This document shows positions 60,047-64,000 of a stretch of 64,000 bases of DNA, one piece after another; position 1 is the first letter of the stretch, and each line of letters begins with the position of its first letter. The notes below the pieces were generated by a model. That model made no database searches, was not told the DNA's origin, and saw nothing but the letters and a program-made list of their open reading frames with translations. Both the position numbers and the translations under genes were made by a program. Origin of the DNA: Fontibacter flavus (lineage in GTDB: Bacteria; Bacteroidota; Bacteroidia; Cytophagales; Cyclobacteriaceae); assembly GCF_042432905.1 (NCBI RefSeq), contig NZ_JBHLWI010000040.1, forward strand, positions 62,001 to 126,000, read 5' to 3'.

Positions 60047-61519
60047 ATGACAAAGATTCTTTCCATTTGTAATGCCACGATCAGACATCTTGATAAAGTT
60101 GTTTTTGAGGAATTAGATTTTGAATGGGAGCAGGGTCAGTATTGGGCGATTATTGGAAGGTCAGGTGCTGAGCAAACTACTTTTTTGGAAACAATAATGG
60201 GAAAAACTTTGGTCACCAAAGGGGAGGTGGTCAGACCTTTTGCCGAGGCGTATCAAAAGGAAATGTCAAACCTTGGAAAGGTGAACTCTTTTAGGGATTT
60301 GATTGCTACTGTTTCCCAGCAATATACTTTTAGAAATAAATCCAACATCCAGAATTTTTATTACCAACAACGCTTCAATTCTATGGAGTCTGAGGAAACT
60401 TCCACAGTTCTGGAATATCTCAGAAACGTTCCTCAGCATAACCCAGGTAAATGGACACTTGAAAAAGTGCTTCAACTCATGAGGCTTGAGACCTTAAAGC
60501 ATAAATCGCTGATCAAGTTGTCAAATGGAGAAACCAGGAGACTGGCCATCGGAGTGGCTTTGATGAAAAACCCCAGTGTTTTACTATTGGATCAACCCTT
60601 GACTGGCCTTGATGCTAAAACCAGAGAAAGTTTTGATACTGTGATCAAGCAGATTATTGGATCTGGAATTCACCTAATGATGACCACCCATCGCCACGAA
60701 ATTCCTGAAAGTGTTAGCCATGTGGCAGTTCTGGGGGAAAAAAAGATCATTAAAGTTTGTCCCAGGAAAGGTTTTGATCTCCAACAAGAGGATGAGCAGG
60801 GAATAATGGGCATTGACCAGAATATTTTAGCACAATTACTTTTGAAAAATGAAAAGGTTTATGCCAGCCCTATTGTAGACCTTAGAAATGTGACTGTGAA
60901 GTACGGAGAAAAGGTGATTTTGGACAGGGTCAATTGGACAGTGCTACCGGGTGAAAAATGGGTGTTGAAAGGAGAAAATGGAAAGGGTAAATCTACCTTG
61001 ATCAGTTTGATTATTGGTGAAAATCCCCAAGCCTATGCCAATGATATTTGGTTGTTTGGAAGAAAAAGAGGGTCTGGAGAGAGTATTTGGGATATCAAGC
61101 AGAACATTGGTTTTGTTGCTCCAGAATTATCCAGGTTTTTTCCGGCCAATCAAACTTGTTTAAAGGTGGTACTTTCAGGTTTGTTTGATACCATGGGTTT
61201 ATTCAGGAAGAATACAGATGAGCAGGAAGAGTTAGCGATAAATTGGCTTCAGCTATTTGGTCTGGAAAAACTAGCGCATAAATTGTTTAAACAAGTTACA
61301 TTGGAAGAGCAGAGGTTTGTTTTGTTGGCCAGGGCCTTGATCAAGAGACCTTCCTTGTTGGTTTTGGATGAAGCCTCCCAAGGAATGGATGAATATCAGC
61401 GGGCTTTATTCAAGAGAATCATCGATCAGGTATGCTACATAACACATTTAACGTTGATCTATGTAAGCCATTATCAGGAAGATGTTCCAAAAGCAGTCAA
61501 TAAGGTTTTTCAATTGTGA
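60047..61519 (+). CDS. Twin ABC ATPase (ModF-like architecture) with one degenerate nucleotide site
   Basis: A 490-residue soluble protein with two ABC domains and no membrane helices, like ModF or ABC-F-type proteins. NBD1 (about 1-240) has Walker A GRSGAEQTT (Lys replaced by Gln43, Gly by Glu42), signature LSNGE (158-162), Walker B LLLDQP with Gln183 for the catalytic Glu, and H-loop His215. NBD2 (about 275-490) has an intact Walker A GENGKGKST (Lys315), degenerate signature VTLEEQ (417-422), Walker B VLDEAS with Glu442 and His475. NBS1 (NBD1 Walker A with NBD2 signature) is thus inert and NBS2 intact. No transporter subunit is adjacent, so its partner or role is unknown. Confidence 0.85.
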   Translation: MTKILSICNATIRHLDKVVFEELDFEWEQGQYWAIIGRSGAEQTTFLETIMGKTLVTKGEVVRPFAEAYQKEMSNLGKVNSFRDLIATVSQQYTFRNKSNIQNFYYQQRFNSMESEETSTVLEYLRNVPQHNPGKWTLEKVLQLMRLETLKHKSLIKLSNGETRRLAIGVALMKNPSVLLLDQPLTGLDAKTRESFDTVIKQIIGSGIHLMMTTHRHEIPESVSHVAVLGEKKIIKVCPRKGFDLQQEDEQGIMGIDQNILAQLLLKNEKVYASPIVDLRNVTVKYGEKVILDRVNWTVLPGEKWVLKGENGKGKSTLISLIIGENPQAYANDIWLFGRKRGSGESIWDIKQNIGFVAPELSRFFPANQTCLKVVLSGLFDTMGLFRKNTDEQEELAINWLQLFGLEKLAHKLFKQVTLEEQRFVLLARALIKRPSLLVLDEASQGMDEYQRALFKRIIDQVCYITHLTLIYVSHYQEDVPKAVNKVFQL

Positions 61520-61554
61520 AAAACTTAATTGTGTCATATCTAAAAAGCTTTAAG

Positions 61555-62211
61555 TTATCTCAAATCTCTCATGTCTGTTGGAACGGAGATAATCTCTATC
61601 AATGCCCCATCTCTTTTCAGTTTAATTCCTGTAAGATACATACCTCCAGCTGCGGCGGTGTCAATATTCCAATAATTACCATGTTCATGGTATTTAGCAT
61701 TTCCATCCAGTTGTGGGGTGTGTCCGATGATTTGAAGCTTTCCGATGTTTTGTAAAGGCTGTCTATTCCACAACAAACTGTATTTGTCCTGAGGGTCAAA
61801 TGGATTTCTTGCATTTGTGTTTAGCCCAGCATGGGAAATATAAACATTTTTATTTTCCCAGAATAAAGGCATGTTTTTTAACCAATCCAAATAATCCATA
61901 GGATCCTTATTATCCCTTTCAAATTGTAGGAGTGTTTGATTTCCTCCATTCATCCCCCAATGGTTCGAAAAATCAAGCCCCTGAAGGAATTTTATCATCA
62001 TGCTTTCATGGTTGCCCATTAGAAACACAGTTTGACTCTTAAAAGCGAGTTGAAGTTCAAAAGCTAATCTGAGCGCCATTGGAGAGAAATTGCCCCGATC
62101 TACTAGGTCACCAACCTGAATGAGTTTTTCGGTTTTTGGATCCCACCTTTCCAAAAGTTTCAGAAATGTATGAAAGCAACCGTGGACATCACCGATAACA
62201 AATAAATTCAT
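61555..62211 (-). CDS. Metallophosphoesterase, PPP-family serine/threonine protein phosphatase-like
   Basis: A 218-residue phosphatase of the PPP fold. The metal motifs are complete: GDVHGCF (about 7-13), GDLVDRG (33-39), GNHESM (about 67-72), and the later His in ISHAGLN (about 128) and IIGHTPQ (about 170). Size and motifs match bacterial PPP-family phosphatases, such as lambda phosphatase and the PrpA/PrpB-type enzymes of E. coli. The substrate may be a phosphoprotein or dinucleotide (ApaH-like members differ in sequence). It is convergent with the ABC ATPase. Confidence 0.92.
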   Translation of the reverse strand: MNLFVIGDVHGCFHTFLKLLERWDPKTEKLIQVGDLVDRGNFSPMALRLAFELQLAFKSQTVFLMGNHESMMIKFLQGLDFSNHWGMNGGNQTLLQFERDNKDPMDYLDWLKNMPLFWENKNVYISHAGLNTNARNPFDPQDKYSLLWNRQPLQNIGKLQIIGHTPQLDGNAKYHEHGNYWNIDTAAAGGMYLTGIKLKRDGALIEIISVPTDMRDLR

Positions 62212-62410
62212 GTTTGAAAATATGTCAAATTTTGTCTATATATCTATTTCCCGAAGTTAAAAAGGATTTATTTTTCTTGGTTTTCGGGGTTAAAATTGTT
62301 ATAATTAATTGAAAATCAGCTTTAATGGAAAACATTATTTTTTATCAAATGTTACCATAAAGTGAAAAGTCAATCGAAGTCTTATTTACCACTTTTAAAC
62401 TTGTTGATTT

Positions 62411-62989
62411 ATGAAAACATCCATCATTCTATTTGCTGCGCTCTTGATTATGTCTGCTTGCATGAGTCAAAGGGATTATATCGCAGAGTATGATTTCAAT
62501 TATTCAGGTAATTTCAAGCGTTACAAAACTTTTGGGTTTGTTGGAAATCCTTTTCCCAGTGATTCCCTTGATTATTACCAGACTATTGAAAATACGATTT
62601 CTACACGCTTGGGTTCTCAGGGTTTCCGGTTTGAGGACGAAAAACCGGATTTACTGATCAATTATAAGATTTTCCAGGACCCGGTCAAGTATAGGGGATA
62701 TGATCAGCCTAATTTTGATTTTTGGCTGGACAGGCGGAGTGAAAATGTAGATATGGAGAAAGTGATGGAAAGTGATGATAGGGAAAAGGACGAAAATTAT
62801 AAAAAGGTCAAATATGTAGAAAACAACGGTATGTTGGTCATATTTGTGATAGACAATAAAAGAGGCAACACCATATGGCAAGGTTATACTGCTGCTAGCT
62901 TCGATTTGTTATCTTCCGATTCTCAAAGAGAACTGACCAGAGCCACATATCGTGTCATGGATCAATTCAGGATATTGACCAGGAATTAA
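62411..62989 (+). CDS. DUF4136 domain lipoprotein
   Basis: A 192-residue lipoprotein: short basic start, hydrophobic core and lipobox MSAC (Cys about 17). The body has DUF4136 features: SGNFKRYKTFGFVG, TIENTISTRLGSQGFRFEDEKPDLLINYKI (split), WLDRRSENVD, and the terminal QGYTAASFDLLSSDSQRELTRATYRVMDQF. The domain is a beta-rich fold of unknown function, common in Bacteroidota and Proteobacteria periplasm. It is convergent with the GH3 gene by 1 bp. Confidence 0.88.
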   Translation: MKTSIILFAALLIMSACMSQRDYIAEYDFNYSGNFKRYKTFGFVGNPFPSDSLDYYQTIENTISTRLGSQGFRFEDEKPDLLINYKIFQDPVKYRGYDQPNFDFWLDRRSENVDMEKVMESDDREKDENYKKVKYVENNGMLVIFVIDNKRGNTIWQGYTAASFDLLSSDSQRELTRATYRVMDQFRILTRN

Positions 62990-62990
62990 A

Positions 62991-64000
62991 TCAAAGCTGA
63001 AATTTGCCTTCTGCATCCATTTCATCAAGGTAATTTAAGCCGGCTTTCATTTGTACTGGCTCAAAATCCTGAAAAGCACAGGTGATTTTAACAGCATGCC
63101 CTTGATTGGGAAGCCATTTTAAAGCCAAAGGATTTCCGAACACATAAAGCTGACAATTTTTGCTTTTGAGCAATTCTCCAAGGCCTTCCATCACTTTAAG
63201 GTCAAGGCCAAAATTATTAACTGGTTTGACTGAAGGGATGTAAAGTGCTATGAGAAGGTTTTCAAATTGTTTGATATCTTCCCATGCCATGTCATGGATA
63301 GTATTGATTTCAAAAGAGGGAGTGCTTTGATAATTGTCTATTTCTGTGAAAAAGGGATTGAATAATGGTGAAAACACCGAAACCTTGGCAAAAGATCGAC
63401 AATTGAAAATGTCAGTATCTTTGTTTTTGGAGATGGTAGAAATGTAATGCATGGCTAATTTTTCATTGAGCTTATCATGACTTTCCCAATCAAAATGGAC
63501 ATGCTTTGTAAGCACTGTATTTTTTATTCCAAGCTTTTCTTTCAAGCTCATTATTCTTTCAAAAGATTTATCAATTTGACTGATTTCTCCTTTTTGGGAA
63601 ATCATTTCAATACCCTCTGCAACATGTTCAGAAAAACATAAAAGATCATTACCTGCCAAAAAAGCCTCCAGTTCTAGTCTTCCAGGTTCAGGGAACATGT
63701 CACTTACGCTTTTCATGTTTAGGGCATCCGAAACCACAATTCCTTCAAAACCAAGTTCCTTTCTTAGTAGATCTGTAATAACTTCCCTGGAAATCGAAGC
63801 CGGAATGTTTTTACCTGCAGATAATGCCGGCGCTGCCAGATGACCGACCATTATTGTATCAACCCCAGCTTGAATCCCTTGTATGAAAGGGTAGAGTTCC
63901 TCCTCTAAGAGTTCTCTTTTGGATTTATGGAGGAAGGGCAGACCAAGATGGGAATCCACATCGGTATCACCATGTCCTGGAAAATGCTTATAACAAGCGC
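62991..64000 (-). CDS. GH3-family beta-N-acetylglucosaminidase/beta-glucosidase-like, 5' end beyond window
   Basis: The C-terminal 335 residues of a glycoside hydrolase family 3 protein; the frame is open to the window edge at 64000, so the start lies outside. The first visible codons read ACYKHFPGHGDTDVDSH, the NagZ-type motif with catalytic acid/base His-Asp (H-G-D-T). TIMVGHLAAPAL and VVSDALNMKSVSD follow, with the GH3 nucleophile Asp in VVSDALNM. After residue about 170 a divergent C-terminal domain appears (NYQSTPSFEIN, LKSKNCQLYVFGNPLALKWL). NagZ is usually about 340 residues, so this member is longer and may also carry the beta-lactamase-like or similar extension of Bacteroidota. Confidence 0.9.
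   Translation of the reverse strand, partial: ACYKHFPGHGDTDVDSHLGLPFLHKSKRELLEEELYPFIQGIQAGVDTIMVGHLAAPALSAGKNIPASISREVITDLLRKELGFEGIVVSDALNMKSVSDMFPEPGRLELEAFLAGNDLLCFSEHVAEGIEMISQKGEISQIDKSFERIMSLKEKLGIKNTVLTKHVHFDWESHDKLNEKLAMHYISTISKNKDTDIFNCRSFAKVSVFSPLFNPFFTEIDNYQSTPSFEINTIHDMAWEDIKQFENLLIALYIPSVKPVNNFGLDLKVMEGLGELLKSKNCQLYVFGNPLALKWLPNQGHAVKITCAFQDFEPVQMKAGLNYLDEMDAEGKFQL

Overview
The window looks like the chromosome of a Bacteroidota member. Order Cytophagales, family Cyclobacteriaceae (Algoriphagus/Aquiflexum-like) is my best guess. The reasons are AT-rich DNA, a SusC/SusD pair, several fits to the Bacteroidota promoter (TTTG, 19 bp, TAnnTTTG), lipoproteins with a Bacteroidota-type lipobox, lysyl-tRNA synthetase with the C-terminal extension of this phylum, and DAHP synthase fused to a type II chorismate mutase. 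The genus is inferred from gene style only. I saw no prophage, insertion sequence, CRISPR array, rRNA or tRNA. Most of the window is ordinary core genome.

Layout. 1-6.6 kb: end of a TonB-dependent receptor, a decayed DUF4442 gene, a DUF3109 protein, arginine deiminase, a 53-residue membrane ORF, lysS and proline dehydrogenase. 6.8-16.3 kb: a PagL-like lipid A deacylase, then a large aromatic amino acid cluster made of two tandem DAHP synthase/chorismate mutase fusions, aroB, aroA, a DUF486 membrane protein, prephenate dehydratase, an aminotransferase and prephenate dehydrogenase. 16.5-23.8 kb: a SIMPL protein, a possible small RNA, an M20 peptidase and a SusC/SusD pair. 23.9-26.4 kb: feoA-feoB plus a 40-residue FeoB-associated Cys-rich protein. 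26.4-31.3 kb: secreted hydrolases (GH29 fucosidase, EEP-fold, DUF1080, dienelactone hydrolase). 31.5-34.8 kb: an ECF sigma factor, probable anti-sigma factor, outer-membrane protein and DUF4097 solenoid in one operon. 35-38 kb: a P-type cation ATPase and an amidohydrolase. 39-42.5 kb: ackA and pta. 42.6-49.8 kb: yihY-type, thioesterase, mltG, Nudix, Sua5/YciO, WbqC and clpC. 49.9-64 kb: a beta-propeller protein, ctlX, SulP, purB, a flavin/2Fe-2S reductase, an IscA-like protein, small conserved genes, dtd, a 7-bp tandem array, a half-degenerate twin-ABC ATPase, a PPP-family phosphatase, a DUF4136 lipoprotein and a truncated GH3 gene.

The most notable signal is at 9.2-9.4 kb, between the two DAHP synthase fusions. 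A near-perfect Bacteroidota promoter is followed within 4 bp by a 31-codon ORF in which 9 of 11 consecutive codons are Phe or Tyr. A GNRA-loop intrinsic terminator follows, and its 5' arm is perfectly complementary over 9 nt to a segment inside the leader ORF. This is the architecture of a ribosome-mediated Phe/Tyr attenuator. It would put the second DAHP synthase, and probably the genes down to tyrA, under control of charged tRNA-Phe/tRNA-Tyr, while the first copy lies outside it. The leader is too short for ordinary gene calling and its AUG may lie at the very 5' end of the mRNA.
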